The notes under the pieces: generated by a model
Told to the model about the DNA's origin: nothing
The model's input: the letters and a program-made list of their open reading frames with translations, nothing else
Databases searched by the model: none
Assembly (NCBI RefSeq): GCF_018324385.1
Contig: NZ_AP019536.1
Coordinates: 496,001 to 560,000 of the forward strand
Direction of reading: 5' to 3'
Source of the DNA: Ferrigenium kumadai
Lineage (GTDB): Bacteria; Pseudomonadota; Gammaproteobacteria; Burkholderiales; Gallionellaceae
Length of the DNA stretch: 64,000 nt
In this document: positions 35,259 to 43,603 of the stretch, piece after piece
How positions within the stretch are numbered: the first letter of the stretch is position 1
Layout: every line of letters starts with the position of its first letter
Position numbers and translations under genes: made by a program

Positions 35259-36016
35259 TGCTCGCCAAACGCATCATTCCCTGCCTGGATGTAACCGCCG
35301 GTCGCGTGGTCAAGGGCGTCAGCTTCGTCGAGTTGCGCGATGCGGGCGACCCGGTGGAGATCGCGCGCCGCTATGATGAACAAGGTGCGGACGAGCTGAC
35401 CTTCCTCGATATCACGGCCAGTTCGGACGACCGCGGCATCATCTTCCGCATCATCGAACAGGTCGCGGAACAGGTGTTCATCCCGCTGACCGTGGGCGGC
35501 GGCGTGCGCGAAGTGCAGGACGTGCGCAACCTGCTCAATGCCGGCGCCGACAAGGTCAGCATCAACACCTCAGCCGTGATGAATCCGCAACTGGTTGCGG
35601 ATGCGGCTGGGCGTTACGGCTCGCAGTGCATCGTGGTCGCCATCGATGCCAAGCAGGTTGCGCCGGGACGCTGGGAAGTGTTCACTCATGGCGGACGCAA
35701 GGCCACTGGGCTGGATGCGGTGGAATGGGCGAAGAAGATGCAGAGTCTGGGCGCGGGTGAGATCCTGCTGACCAGCATGGATCGGGACGGGCAGAAGAGC
35801 GGCTTCGACCTGGCATTGACGCGCGCGGTGACCGATGCGCTGGAGATCCCGGTGATCGCCAGTGGCGGCGTGGGCAACCTGCAACATCTGGTGGATGGCG
35901 TTAAACAAGGCGGCGCCGACGCGGTGCTCGCGGCGAGCATCTTCCACTTCGGCGAATACACCGTGCAGCAGGCCAAGCAGTTCATGGCAGAGCAGGGCAT
36001 CGAGGTGCGGCTATGA
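35258..36016 (+). CDS. hisF: Imidazole glycerol phosphate synthase cyclase subunit HisF
   Basis: HisF makes imidazole glycerol phosphate and AICAR from PRFAR and HisH-derived ammonia. The 252-residue barrel begins [20 protein letters not shown] (catalytic Asp11 equivalent), and has [37 protein letters not shown] (second Asp) and [18 protein letters not shown]. The true start is the ATG at 35258; a longer open frame upstream lies within hisA. The stop codon's last base is the first base of the 143-bp inverted-repeat element before hisI. Confidence 0.97.
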   Translation: MLAKRIIPCLDVTAGRVVKGVSFVELRDAGDPVEIARRYDEQGADELTFLDITASSDDRGIIFRIIEQVAEQVFIPLTVGGGVREVQDVRNLLNAGADKVSINTSAVMNPQLVADAAGRYGSQCIVVAIDAKQVAPGRWEVFTHGGRKATGLDAVEWAKKMQSLGAGEILLTSMDRDGQKSGFDLALTRAVTDALEIPVIASGGVGNLQHLVDGVKQGGADAVLAASIFHFGEYTVQQAKQFMAEQGIEVRL

Positions 36017-36158
36017 AAACCCTCCGTGCAACTACTGCGCTTGGTGATACGTTGTCGAAACCCGGCTCGAAATCCTCATGTACTTGCTTGTACACTCCGG
36101 TTTCTCGCCGGGTTTCTCCTAGTCTGACCTGCGCTCGTAACGTTGCACGGAGGGTTTT
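36016..36158. repeat. Nested inverted-repeat element between hisF and hisI
   Basis: The whole hisF-hisI gap is a near palindrome. The outer arms are 17 bp and perfect (AAAACCCTCCGTGCAAC at 36016-36032; its complement at 36142-36158). Inside come a second pair of arms (GAAACCCGGC at 36057-36066 and GCCGGGTTTC at 36107-36116) and a central TGTAC-TTGCTT-GTACA hairpin. The segments between the first and second arms are not complementary. The right outer arm contains GGAGGG (36149-36154), the apparent ribosome-binding site of hisI, and ends at the base before its ATG. This may be a mobile or dispersed palindromic repeat; number of genomic copies is unknown. Confidence 0.85.
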
Positions 36159-36551
36159 ATGAATAATGAAACCTGGCTGAACAAGGTCAACTGGTCGGAT
36201 GACGGCTTGGTGCCGGCCATCGCGCAGGACGCCGCGACCGGACGCGTGCTGATGGTCGCCTGGATGAACCGCGAGGCATTGAAGCTGACCTGGCAGAAGA
36301 GCGAGGCGGTGTACTGGTCGCGCTCGCGCAAGAAGCTGTGGCACAAGGGCGAGGAGTCAGGACACATCCAGAAGGTGAAGGAGATCCGGCTGGATTGCGA
36401 CGGCGATGTGATCCTGCTGCAGATCGAACAACAGGGCGGCATCGCCTGCCACACCGGACGCGAGAGCTGCTTCTACAGCCGCCTGGAGCAGGGGCGCTGG
36501 GTGGAAGTGGATGAAGTGCTGAAATCCCCCGACGAGATATATAAAAGATGA
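36159..36551 (+). CDS. hisI: Phosphoribosyl-AMP cyclohydrolase HisI
   Basis: HisI opens the purine ring of PR-AMP, the third step of histidine synthesis. The 130-residue zinc enzyme shows [40 protein letters not shown], the metal-binding [12 protein letters not shown]-like segment and [14 protein letters not shown]. It is separate from hisE, as in most betaproteobacteria. Its ribosome-binding site (GGAGGG) lies within the right arm of the inverted repeat and would be paired with CCTCC of the left arm if the transcript folds. It overlaps hisE by ATGA. Confidence 0.97.
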   Translation: MNNETWLNKVNWSDDGLVPAIAQDAATGRVLMVAWMNREALKLTWQKSEAVYWSRSRKKLWHKGEESGHIQKVKEIRLDCDGDVILLQIEQQGGIACHTGRESCFYSRLEQGRWVEVDEVLKSPDEIYKR

Positions 36552-36871
36552 GCAATGACATTCTGCAACGCTTGACGGAAACGCTGGAGGCGCGCAAACA
36601 GGCTTCGCCGGAGAGTTCCTATGTCGCCAAACTGTTCAGCAAGGGCGAAGACGCCATCCTGAAAAAGGTAGGCGAGGAAGCGACCGAAGTGATCCTGGCC
36701 GCCAAGGGTGGCGACAGCAGTCATCTGGTGTATGAGACTGCCGACCTGTGGTTCCACTGCATGGTGCTGCTGGCGAAACACGGCCTGAGCGCGGACGATG
36801 TGCTGAACGAACTGGCGCGGCGCGAAGGATTGTCCGGCATCGCGGAAAAGGAAAGCAGGAGCAAGGACTGA
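36548..36871 (+). CDS. hisE: Phosphoribosyl-ATP pyrophosphatase HisE
   Basis: HisE removes pyrophosphate from PR-ATP, the second step of the pathway. The 107-residue all-helical protein shows [20 protein letters not shown] and [20 protein letters not shown] with the Mg-binding Glu residues, then [20 protein letters not shown]. It overlaps hisI by four bases and lies one base before the hinT start. Confidence 0.97.
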   Translation: MSNDILQRLTETLEARKQASPESSYVAKLFSKGEDAILKKVGEEATEVILAAKGGDSSHLVYETADLWFHCMVLLAKHGLSADDVLNELARREGLSGIAEKESRSKD

Positions 36872-36872
36872 G

Positions 36873-37220
36873 ATGAGCGACTGTATCTTTTGCAAGATCG
36901 CGCGCGGCGAGATTCCCTGCCGCAAGGTGTACGAGGACGACGACGTGCTGGCGTTCCACGACATCCACCCGGCGGCTCCGGTGCACTTCATGCTGGTGCC
37001 CAAGCTGCACATCGCTTCGCTGATGCAGGCGGAAGAGGCGCATGCCGCCTTGCTCGGCAAGATGCTGCTGCTGGCGCCGAAGCTGGCGAAAGAACAGGGG
37101 CTGGACAATGGCTTCCGTACCGTGATCAATACCGGCAAAGGCGGCGGGCAGGAAGTGTTTCATCTGCATATTCACGTCATCGGCGGCGGCAGTCTGCCAC
37201 CGATGGTTAGGCGCAGTTAG
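36873..37220 (+). CDS. hinT: HIT-family nucleotide hydrolase (HinT type)
   Basis: HinT proteins hydrolyse purine nucleoside phosphoramidates. The 115-residue protein has [20 protein letters not shown] at the N-terminus, [15 protein letters not shown] and the histidine triad [10 protein letters not shown]. It follows hisE directly and precedes tatA by 20 bp, the usual betaproteobacterial order. Confidence 0.95.
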   Translation: MSDCIFCKIARGEIPCRKVYEDDDVLAFHDIHPAAPVHFMLVPKLHIASLMQAEEAHAALLGKMLLLAPKLAKEQGLDNGFRTVINTGKGGGQEVFHLHIHVIGGGSLPPMVRRS

Positions 37221-37240
37221 CAGTCTTACAGGAGAAAGTC

Positions 37241-37453
37241 ATGGGTTCATTGAGTATCTGGCATTGGCTGATCGTGTTGCTGGTCGTGGTGTTGATCTTC
37301 GGCACCAAGAAGTTGCGCAACATCGGCAGCGATCTGGGCGGCGCGGTGAAAGGCTTCAAGGAAGGCATGCGCGAGGACGAACCCAAGCAGGTCCAGCAGG
37401 GTGGGCAGACCATCGAAGGCGAAGTGAAGGACAAGTCGAACAGCAATGTTTGA
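37241..37453 (+). CDS. tatA: Twin-arginine translocase subunit TatA
   Basis: TatA forms the translocation-competent oligomer for folded proteins. The 70-residue protein has one N-terminal membrane helix ([16 protein letters not shown]) followed by the amphipathic helix starting [18 protein letters not shown] with the conserved FG hinge, then a charged tail. An ACAGGAGAAAG site precedes the ATG. It overlaps tatB by 8 bp. The Rieske protein encoded at 40901 is a likely substrate. Confidence 0.96.
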   Translation: MGSLSIWHWLIVLLVVVLIFGTKKLRNIGSDLGGAVKGFKEGMREDEPKQVQQGGQTIEGEVKDKSNSNV

Positions 37454-37787
37454 CATTGCCTTCTCCGAGTTGGTGGTGATCGCTCTCGTGGCGCTCATCG
37501 TCATCGGCCCGGAGCGCCTGCCGAAAGTGGCGCGCACCGCCGGGCATCTGTGGGGGCGGGTGCAGCGCTACGTGCAGGGCGTCAAGAGCGACATCGCGCA
37601 CGACATGGCTATTGAGGAAGCGCGAAAATTGCACAGCAACCTCCAGCAGGATGTCGCTGCCGCCGGAAAGGTCGTGCAGGAAACGGGCCTGACCCTGGAG
37701 CAGAGCCTGCTTCAGGCGCAATACAAAAAAGCACCCGAAACCCCAGTGCCACCTCAGGCATCTTTTTCACCCGACAAGCACGACTGA
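37446..37787 (+). CDS. tatB: Twin-arginine translocase subunit TatB
   Basis: TatB with TatC recognises twin-arginine signal peptides. The 113-residue protein starts with [20 protein letters not shown], a short membrane helix carrying the TatB-type Glu, then [20 protein letters not shown] and a charged helical tail with a Pro-rich end. It overlaps the tatA end by 8 bp and its stop codon overlaps the tatC start (TGATG). Confidence 0.95.
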   Translation: MFDIAFSELVVIALVALIVIGPERLPKVARTAGHLWGRVQRYVQGVKSDIAHDMAIEEARKLHSNLQQDVAAAGKVVQETGLTLEQSLLQAQYKKAPETPVPPQASFSPDKHD

Positions 37788-38518
37788 TGACTACCAGTGA
37801 AAGCCTGATCGCACACCTGATCGAGCTGCGCTCCCGTATATTGAATGCCGTAGTGGCCTTGCTACTGGTGTTCATCTGCCTGTTCCCGTGGGCATCTGAC
37901 CTTTACACCCTGCTTGCGCAACCGTTGCTGGCGAAGCTACCCAAGGGCGGTCAGATGATCGCCACCGATGTCACCACGCCGTTCTTCGTGCCGCTCAAGG
38001 TGGCGATGATGGCGGCCTTCCTCATTGCACTCCCTTACATCCTGTATCAGGGGTGGCGGTTCGTCGCGCCGGGCCTGTACGCGCACGAGAAGCGCCTGGT
38101 GCTGCCGCTGATCGTCGCCAGTACCCTGCTGTTCTTCTGCGGCATGGCGTTCGCCTATTTCGTGGTGTTCCCTGTGGTGTTCGGCTTCATCACAGCCTCC
38201 GCGCCCCAAGGCGTGGCGGTGATGACCGACATCGACAAATATCTCAGCTTCGTGCTCGGCATGTTCATGGCGTTCGGCGTCACCTTCCAGGTGCCGGTGG
38301 CAGTGGTGGTGCTGGTGCGTATGGGCATGGTGTCGGTGGAAAAGCTGCGCGAGATACGTTCCTACGTGATCGTCGGCGCCTTCATCATCGGCGCGATCTT
38401 CACTCCGCCCGACGTGGTGTCCCAATTCATGCTGGCTGTGCCGCTATGGCTGCTTTATGAGGCGGGCATCGTGGTGGCGGGCTGCTTCAAAGTCGCGGCT
38501 CCGCCGAGCGCGGATTAA
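37787..38518 (+). CDS. tatC: Twin-arginine translocase subunit TatC
   Basis: TatC is the polytopic signal-peptide receptor of the Tat system. The 243 residues have six membrane helices and signatures SLIAHLIELRSRILNAVVAL, FVPLKVAMMAAFLIALPYIL (with the following YQGWRFVAPGLYAHEKR), and FGVTFQVPVAVVVLVRMG. It ends 62 bp before a strong bidirectional terminator at 38581-38618. Confidence 0.97.
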   Translation: MTTSESLIAHLIELRSRILNAVVALLLVFICLFPWASDLYTLLAQPLLAKLPKGGQMIATDVTTPFFVPLKVAMMAAFLIALPYILYQGWRFVAPGLYAHEKRLVLPLIVASTLLFFCGMAFAYFVVFPVVFGFITASAPQGVAVMTDIDKYLSFVLGMFMAFGVTFQVPVAVVVLVRMGMVSVEKLREIRSYVIVGAFIIGAIFTPPDVVSQFMLAVPLWLLYEAGIVVAGCFKVAAPPSAD

Positions 38519-38580
38519 ATATATCCCATCCCGAACAGCGTACTGAGGCTGTTGCGTTAATCTAACGTTGAACTGACAGA

Positions 38581-38618
38581 AAAATGGCGAGCCGGGAATC
38601 ATCCCGGCCCACCATTTT
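38581..38618. terminator. Bidirectional terminator between tatC and the HtrA-like gene
   Basis: A 17-bp stem with two mismatches (arms 38581-38597 and 38602-38618), ATCA loop, core GCCGGGA/TCCCGGC, and flanking AAAA / TTTT on either side so that it works in both directions. It lies between the 3' ends of the convergent his-tat operon and the HtrA protease gene. Confidence 0.88.
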
Positions 38619-38653
38619 CATTGGGCGGCGCAAAATCCGGCGTGGATGGAAGA

Positions 38654-39805
38654 CTACTGTTGAGTCGGTTTCGGACGCTTGCCGATCTTGACCTGCACGG
38701 ATGTTTCTGCCCCGTTGCGCACCAGCCTGACCGCCACGATCTTGCCGGGAGGGAGGTTGGCAACGGTCTCCAGCATGTTATTCCAGTCGCTGATCTGTGT
38801 GTCGTCGATGGACACCAGGATGTCGCCGGGCTTGATCCCCGCCTGATCGGCCGGGCTGTTGCGTATCACTTCCGTAATCAGCACACCCTGGGTATGGCCG
38901 AGCTTGAAGGTTTCGGCCAGTTCCGGGGTGAGTTCCTGTACCCCGGTGCCTATCCAGCCGCGCGTCACCGAGCCGTGCTGGATGATCTGTTCCATGGTCT
39001 TCTTGGCGATGCTGGCCGGGATGGCGAAGCCGATGCCGAGCGAGCCGCCGTTGGGCGAATAGATGGCGCTGTTGATGCCGAGCAGGTCGCCGTTCACGTC
39101 GACCAGCGCCCCGCCGGAATTGCCGGGATTGATGGCGGCGTCGGTCTGGATGAAGTTCTCGAAGGTGTTCAGCCCCAGGTGATTGCGTTTCAGCGCGCTG
39201 ATGATGCCCATGGTGACCGTCTGGCCCACGCCGAAGGGGTTGCCGATGGCGAGCACCATGTCGCCTACGTGGGCCTGTTCGGGATGGCCGAAGGTGATGG
39301 CGGGCAGGTTGCCGGGCAGGTCGATCTTGATGACGGCGAGGTCGGTTTCCGGATCGGAACCGACGACATGGGCCTTGGCCTTGCGGCCATCCGCCAGTGC
39401 GACCTCGATCTGGTCTGCGGCCTCGACGACGTGATGGTTGGTGAGGATGTAGCCGTCCTGACTGACGATTACCCCGGAGCCAAGGCTGGAGTTGTCCTGC
39501 GGCTCGTTTTCCGGGTCGCCGAAGAAAAAGCGGAAACGAGGATCGTCCGCGAAGGGGTGTATCGGGCTCTTGACTGCGGTGCTGGTGAATACGTTTACTA
39601 CTGCGGGCATGGCTTTCTGCGCCGCGAGACTCAGTCCGGTTGCAGGTACCTGCTGACCGCCGATTTGCGGAATGTTTTCGTACAGGGTGACCACGCCGCT
39701 ACGCGCGGCGTTCGGCAGCAGCTCAGGCTTGAGGGTATGGACGATGAATAGCAGTGCCAGTGCGATGGTGACGGCCTGGGAGAACAATAGCCAATGTTTG
39801 CGCAT
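38654..39805 (-). CDS. Membrane-anchored HtrA-family serine protease (DegS/DegQ-like)
   Basis: The 383-residue protein has an N-terminal membrane anchor (SQAVTIALALLFIVHTL, residues ~9-26), a trypsin-like domain with the triad His in YILTNHHVVEAADQIE, Asp in ETDLAVIKIDLPG and Ser in INPGNSGGALVDVNG, and one C-terminal PDZ domain (GVLITEVIRNSPADQAGIKP). One PDZ and a membrane anchor are DegS-like; whether it acts on an anti-sigma factor or as general periplasmic protease cannot be told. I start at the ATG at 39805 because the upstream part of the frame lies antisense to the Nif3 gene. The start is 42 bp from that divergent gene. Confidence 0.95.
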   Translation of the reverse strand: MRKHWLLFSQAVTIALALLFIVHTLKPELLPNAARSGVVTLYENIPQIGGQQVPATGLSLAAQKAMPAVVNVFTSTAVKSPIHPFADDPRFRFFFGDPENEPQDNSSLGSGVIVSQDGYILTNHHVVEAADQIEVALADGRKAKAHVVGSDPETDLAVIKIDLPGNLPAITFGHPEQAHVGDMVLAIGNPFGVGQTVTMGIISALKRNHLGLNTFENFIQTDAAINPGNSGGALVDVNGDLLGINSAIYSPNGGSLGIGFAIPASIAKKTMEQIIQHGSVTRGWIGTGVQELTPELAETFKLGHTQGVLITEVIRNSPADQAGIKPGDILVSIDDTQISDWNNMLETVANLPPGKIVAVRLVRNGAETSVQVKIGKRPKPTQQ

Positions 39806-39847
39806 GGTAAGATGAATTCGGTTGTGTCTGAAAATTAAAGGAAACTC

Positions 39848-40594
39848 ATGCTGCTCAATGAACTGCGCGATTATAACGCAAGCCTGTTGCAAACCGCCCT
39901 CTTCAAGGATTACTGTCCGAACGGCGTGCAGGTGGAGGGGCGCGCGGATGTGCGGCGCATCGCCACGGCGGTCAGCGCTTCGCAGCAGGTGCTGGACGAG
40001 GCGATCGCATGGGGCGCGGATGCGATCCTGGTGCACCACGGCTATTTCTGGCGCAGCGAGGATTCCGCGATCACCGGCATCAAGAAGCGGCGCATCGCAC
40101 GCCTGCTGAAAGAGGACGTGAGTCTGTTGGCCTACCATCTGCCGCTCGATGCGCATCCGGAGCTGGGCAACAACGCGCGGCTCGGCAAGCTGCTGGGGCT
40201 GGTGGAACAGGGGCGGTTCGGCGACCAGGGCATCGCTCGCGTCGGCAGCCTCGAACATTCCCAGACGCTCACCCAGTTCGTGCAGCAGGTCGAGCATGGC
40301 TTGCAGCGCACCCCACAGGTGATCGGCGATATGTCCAAACGCATCTCCGCGGTGGCGTGGTGCAGCGGCGGGGCTCAAGGCTATTTCGAGGCGGCCATCG
40401 CACAGGGTGTGGATGCCTATATCACTGGAGAGATTTCCGAGCAGAACTTCCATCTGGCGCAGGAAAGCGGCGTGGCCTTCATCGCCGCAGGGCACCATGC
40501 CACCGAGCGCTACGGCATCCAGGCGTTGGGCGAGCATCTGGCGGCACACTTCGATCTGACCCATCGCTTCATCGATCAAGCCAATCCGGTGTAG
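39848..40594 (+). CDS. Nif3-like dinuclear metal centre protein (YbgI/DUF34 family)
   Basis: The 248-residue protein belongs to the widespread Nif3/YbgI family of toroidal hexamers with a two-metal site; the E. coli member is linked to GTP cyclohydrolase-type activity but physiological function is unclear. Metal-binding motifs are visible: AILVHHGYFWRSEDS, LLAYHLPLDAHPELGNN, DAYITGEISEQNFHLAQESG and AAGHHATERYGIQALGEHL. It is divergent from the HtrA gene, which is its usual neighbour between tatC and petA in betaproteobacteria. Confidence 0.95.
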   Translation: MLLNELRDYNASLLQTALFKDYCPNGVQVEGRADVRRIATAVSASQQVLDEAIAWGADAILVHHGYFWRSEDSAITGIKKRRIARLLKEDVSLLAYHLPLDAHPELGNNARLGKLLGLVEQGRFGDQGIARVGSLEHSQTLTQFVQQVEHGLQRTPQVIGDMSKRISAVAWCSGGAQGYFEAAIAQGVDAYITGEISEQNFHLAQESGVAFIAAGHHATERYGIQALGEHLAAHFDLTHRFIDQANPV

Positions 40595-40900
40595 TCGAGG
40601 CTATAACCCGTTGCATTAAATGGTCTTTCCGGCTGTAATGCTTGCCGCAGCCAATTTAGCTATGTAGTATTCGTGGCTGGCATCAAGGGACCACCAAAAA
40701 AACATATATCAGGTTCTTAAGGTTTAGTTGGGGAGCTGAACCTTTACTTGCCCTGGTTCCCGTAATCCCGGGGCCTCCACTTGTTGGGGCAAGCTGTGCT
40801 TTTCCACCCTTAGGTAGCAACGAAAACTGGCAAATGCCTTTTGCCGGGGGTCGTTTTTATTTATAGAAAATAACGCGTTATAAAGAAGGGATGAGAGGTT
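40595..40900. other. 306-bp intergenic region upstream of petA
   Basis: No gene of credible coding character lies here. It should hold the petABC promoter. I see short hairpins: CTTGCCC (40747-40753) with GGGCAAG (near 40786-40793), and GGCAAA/TTTGCC around 40830-40845 followed by a T-rich run at 40853-40862. A weak sigma-70-like candidate (TTGCCG 40841, TATAGA 40862, spacing 15) is not convincing. It is more A/T-rich near petA than the surrounding genes. Confidence 0.5.
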
Positions 40901-41494
40901 ATGACTGAGCATGTTGATCGCAGCAAGCGGCGTCTATTGATCGCTGCTACCACGGCGGCGGGCGGCGTTGCCGCGGCAGGAGCTGGCGCGCCATTCGTAT
41001 TGAGTTTGATGCCCAGCGAGCGCGCCAAGGCCGCAGGCGCCCCGGTTGAGGTGGACGTAAGCACCATCCCGCCCGGCATGATGATAAGCGTCGAGTGGCA
41101 GGGCAAGCCGGTGTGGATCGTGCACCGCACCCAGGAAATGCTCGATATGCTGGCCAAGCACGATGACGAGCTGGCCGATCCGGGATCTGCCGTCCCGCAA
41201 CAACCCGCTTACTGCAATAACAAATACCGTTCGATCAAACCCGAATACCTGGTCGTGCTCGGCATCTGCACCCACCTGGGCTGCTCGCCGACCTACCGTC
41301 CGGAAGTCGCTCCGGTCGATCTGGGCGAGAAATGGGCGGGCGGCTGGTTCTGCCCATGCCACGGTTCGCGTTTCGATCTGGCGGCTCGCGTCTACAAGGG
41401 CGTGCCTGCTCCGACCAACCTGATCGTCCCCCCCCACAAATACCTCAGTGACGGCCGACTCCTGGTCGGCGACGACAGCAAGGAGGCTGCATAA
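40901..41494 (+). CDS. petA: Ubiquinol-cytochrome c reductase Rieske iron-sulfur subunit
   Basis: The Rieske protein of cytochrome bc1 takes electrons from quinol to cytochrome c1. The 197 residues begin with a twin-arginine signal-anchor (SKRRLLIAATTAAGGVAAAG) that should be handled by the Tat system encoded 2.4 kb upstream. The 2Fe-2S ligands are in CTHLGCSPTYRPE and CPCHGSRFDLAARVYKG. A GAGAGG ribosome-binding site lies before the ATG. The stop overlaps petB (TAATG). Confidence 0.98.
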   Translation: MTEHVDRSKRRLLIAATTAAGGVAAAGAGAPFVLSLMPSERAKAAGAPVEVDVSTIPPGMMISVEWQGKPVWIVHRTQEMLDMLAKHDDELADPGSAVPQQPAYCNNKYRSIKPEYLVVLGICTHLGCSPTYRPEVAPVDLGEKWAGGWFCPCHGSRFDLAARVYKGVPAPTNLIVPPHKYLSDGRLLVGDDSKEAA

Positions 41495-42732
41495 TGAAAA
41501 CGTTGCCTGGCAAATTGGTCAACTGGATCGACGAGCGTTTCCCGCTGACCGCGACCTGGAAGGCGCATGTTTCCGAATACTATGCGCCGAAGAACTTCAA
41601 CTTCTGGTATTTCTTCGGTTCCCTGGCGCTGCTGGTACTGGTGATCCAGATCGTCAGCGGCATCTTCCTGACCATGAACTACAAGCCGGATGCGCTGTTC
41701 GCCTTTGCCTCCGTCGAGTACATCATGCGCGACGTGCAATGGGGCTGGCTGCTGCGCTATATCCATTCCACCGGCGCCTCGATGTTCTTCGTGGTGGTCT
41801 ACCTGCACATGTTCCGCGGCCTGATGTACGGTTCCTACCGCAAACCGCGTGAACTGCTGTGGATCATCGGCATGATCATCTATCTGGCACTGATGGGCGA
41901 GGCGTTCATGGGCTATTTGTTGCCATGGGGCCAGATGTCGTTCTGGGGTGCACAGGTGATCGTGAACCTGTTCTCTTCCGTGCCTTTTGTCGGTCCGGAC
42001 CTGTCCATCCTGATCCGCGGCGACTTCGTGGTTTCCGACACGACGCTGAACCGCTTCTTCGCGCTGCACGTCATCGCGATCCCGCTGATCCTGGTGCTGA
42101 TCGTGGTTGCGCACCTGGTGGCCTTGCATGAAGTCGGCTCGAACAACCCTGACGGCATCGAGATCAAGAAGCACAAGGATGCCAACGGCAAGCCGCTGGA
42201 CGGCATCCCGTTCCACCCGTACTACACCGTCAAGGACGGCGTGGGCGTGGTGGGCTTCCTCATCATCTTCTGCGCGATCATCTTCTTTGCGCCGGACATG
42301 GGCGGCTATTTCCTGGAGTACAACAACTTCGTGCCGGCCAACCCGATGAAGACCCCTGTGCATATCGCGCCCGTATGGTATTTCACTCCGTACTACGCGA
42401 TCCTGCGTGCAGTGCCCCCGATGTTCGGTTCGCAGTTCCCGGGCGTGGTGGCGATGGGTGTGGCAACGGTGATCTTCTTCTTCCTGCCGTGGCTGGATCG
42501 CGGCAAGGTCAAGTCGATCCGTTACCGCGGTCCGATCTACAAAACTTTCTTGACGCTGTTCGTGATCAGCTTCATCGGCCTCGGCTATCTGGGCTTGATG
42601 CCGGCTACGCCGACCTACACCCTCATCTCCCGGGTGCTGGCTGTGGTCTATTTCGCCTTCTTCTTCCTGATGCCTTGGTACACCAAGATCGACAAGACGA
42701 AGCCCGAGCCAAGTCGTGTGACGTTCAAATAG
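41494..42732 (+). CDS. petB: Cytochrome b subunit of the bc1 complex
   Basis: Cytochrome b carries both b hemes and the two quinone sites. The 412 residues have eight expected membrane helices; heme-ligand His residues are in LLRYIHSTGASMFFVVVYLH and FFALHVIAIPLILVLIVVAH. The Qo-site element is present as PEWY-related sequence HIAPVWYFTPYYAILRAVP, where PVWY replaces the mitochondrial PEWY. It is a full-length b with both N- and C-terminal parts, not split as in b6f. petC follows after 24 bp. Confidence 0.97.
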   Translation: MKTLPGKLVNWIDERFPLTATWKAHVSEYYAPKNFNFWYFFGSLALLVLVIQIVSGIFLTMNYKPDALFAFASVEYIMRDVQWGWLLRYIHSTGASMFFVVVYLHMFRGLMYGSYRKPRELLWIIGMIIYLALMGEAFMGYLLPWGQMSFWGAQVIVNLFSSVPFVGPDLSILIRGDFVVSDTTLNRFFALHVIAIPLILVLIVVAHLVALHEVGSNNPDGIEIKKHKDANGKPLDGIPFHPYYTVKDGVGVVGFLIIFCAIIFFAPDMGGYFLEYNNFVPANPMKTPVHIAPVWYFTPYYAILRAVPPMFGSQFPGVVAMGVATVIFFFLPWLDRGKVKSIRYRGPIYKTFLTLFVISFIGLGYLGLMPATPTYTLISRVLAVVYFAFFFLMPWYTKIDKTKPEPSRVTFK

Positions 42733-42756
42733 AACAATTGAGAAAGGTTCGTTGAC

Positions 42757-43482
42757 ATGAATGCAATCAAGAAACTATGGATGCTGGCGCTGTTGCTGCC
42801 GGCGATGGCGATCGCCAACCCGGCCGAAGAACACCTGGACAAGGCGCCGGTCGACCTGAAGGACAAGGTCTCGCTGCAACGCGGCGCAAAGCTGTTCACC
42901 TCCTACTGTCTGAGCTGCCACAGTGCTTCCTACATGCGGTACAACCGCCTGCGGGACATCGGTATGACCGAAGAGCAGATCAAGAAGGAGATCGTGTTGC
43001 CGGAAGGCGTCAAGCTCGGTTCGACCATGCCGGCGGCGATGGACAAGGAAGCCGCCAAACAGGTGTATGGCGTGGCGCCACCCGACCTCAGCGTGATCTC
43101 CCGCTCGCGCAGCCCGGACTGGCTCTACACCTACCTGCGCAGCTTCTATGTGGACAGCTCCCGTCCGAGCGGCTGGAACAACGCGATCTTCCCGAACGTG
43201 GGGATGCCGCATGTGCTGGCCGATATGCAGGGCGAACAGGAACTGCGCATCGAGAAATACGAGGGAGCTGAGGTCAAGAAGGTGTCGCTGGTCAAGCCGG
43301 GCTCGATGAAGCCCGCGGAGTACGATGCGGCGGTCGCCGACTTGGTGAATTACCTGGTGTTCATGGGAGAACCCGCCAAACTGGTGCGTTATGACCTCGG
43401 CCTGATCGTGCTGGGCTTCCTGTTCGTCCTCTTCGTGCTGGTCTTTGCACTGAAGCGGGAATACTGGAAGGACATCCACTAA
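42757..43482 (+). CDS. petC: Cytochrome c1 subunit of the bc1 complex
   Basis: Cytochrome c1 receives electrons from the Rieske protein. The 241 residues comprise a Sec signal peptide (MLALLLPAMAIA), the heme-binding CLSCHSASYMRYNRLRDIGM, the PPDLSVISRSRSPDWLYTYL motif and a C-terminal membrane anchor (LGLIVLGFLFVLFVLVFALK). A terminator-like hairpin follows at 43542. Heme c attachment needs a cytochrome c maturation system that is not in the window. Confidence 0.97.
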   Translation: MNAIKKLWMLALLLPAMAIANPAEEHLDKAPVDLKDKVSLQRGAKLFTSYCLSCHSASYMRYNRLRDIGMTEEQIKKEIVLPEGVKLGSTMPAAMDKEAAKQVYGVAPPDLSVISRSRSPDWLYTYLRSFYVDSSRPSGWNNAIFPNVGMPHVLADMQGEQELRIEKYEGAEVKKVSLVKPGSMKPAEYDAAVADLVNYLVFMGEPAKLVRYDLGLIVLGFLFVLFVLVFALKREYWKDIH

Positions 43483-43541
43483 GGTTGAATTACCCCATTC
43501 GTTTGTGGTAGTTTCGCACCTGTTTGATTGAGTGCCATCAT

Positions 43542-43574
43542 GGCGGAGCCGTCGGCTCCGCCTTTTGGTTTTTT
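43542..43574 (+). terminator. Rho-independent terminator after petABC
   Basis: A perfect 9-bp stem GGCGGAGCC / GGCTCCGCC with GTC loop, followed by TTTTGGTTTTTT. It lies 59 bp after the petC stop and 30 bp before sspA, so sspA-sspB have their own promoter or rely on read-through. Confidence 0.9.
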
Positions 43575-43603
43575 GTTTGCCACGTTTTTAGCAGGTTGTT
43601 TTT

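Noticed and set aside
38654-40579. HtrA frame extended upstream to 641 codons
   Set aside because: The extra 258 codons lie exactly antisense to the Nif3-like gene and have no similarity to protease N-termini; the membrane anchor begins at 39805.
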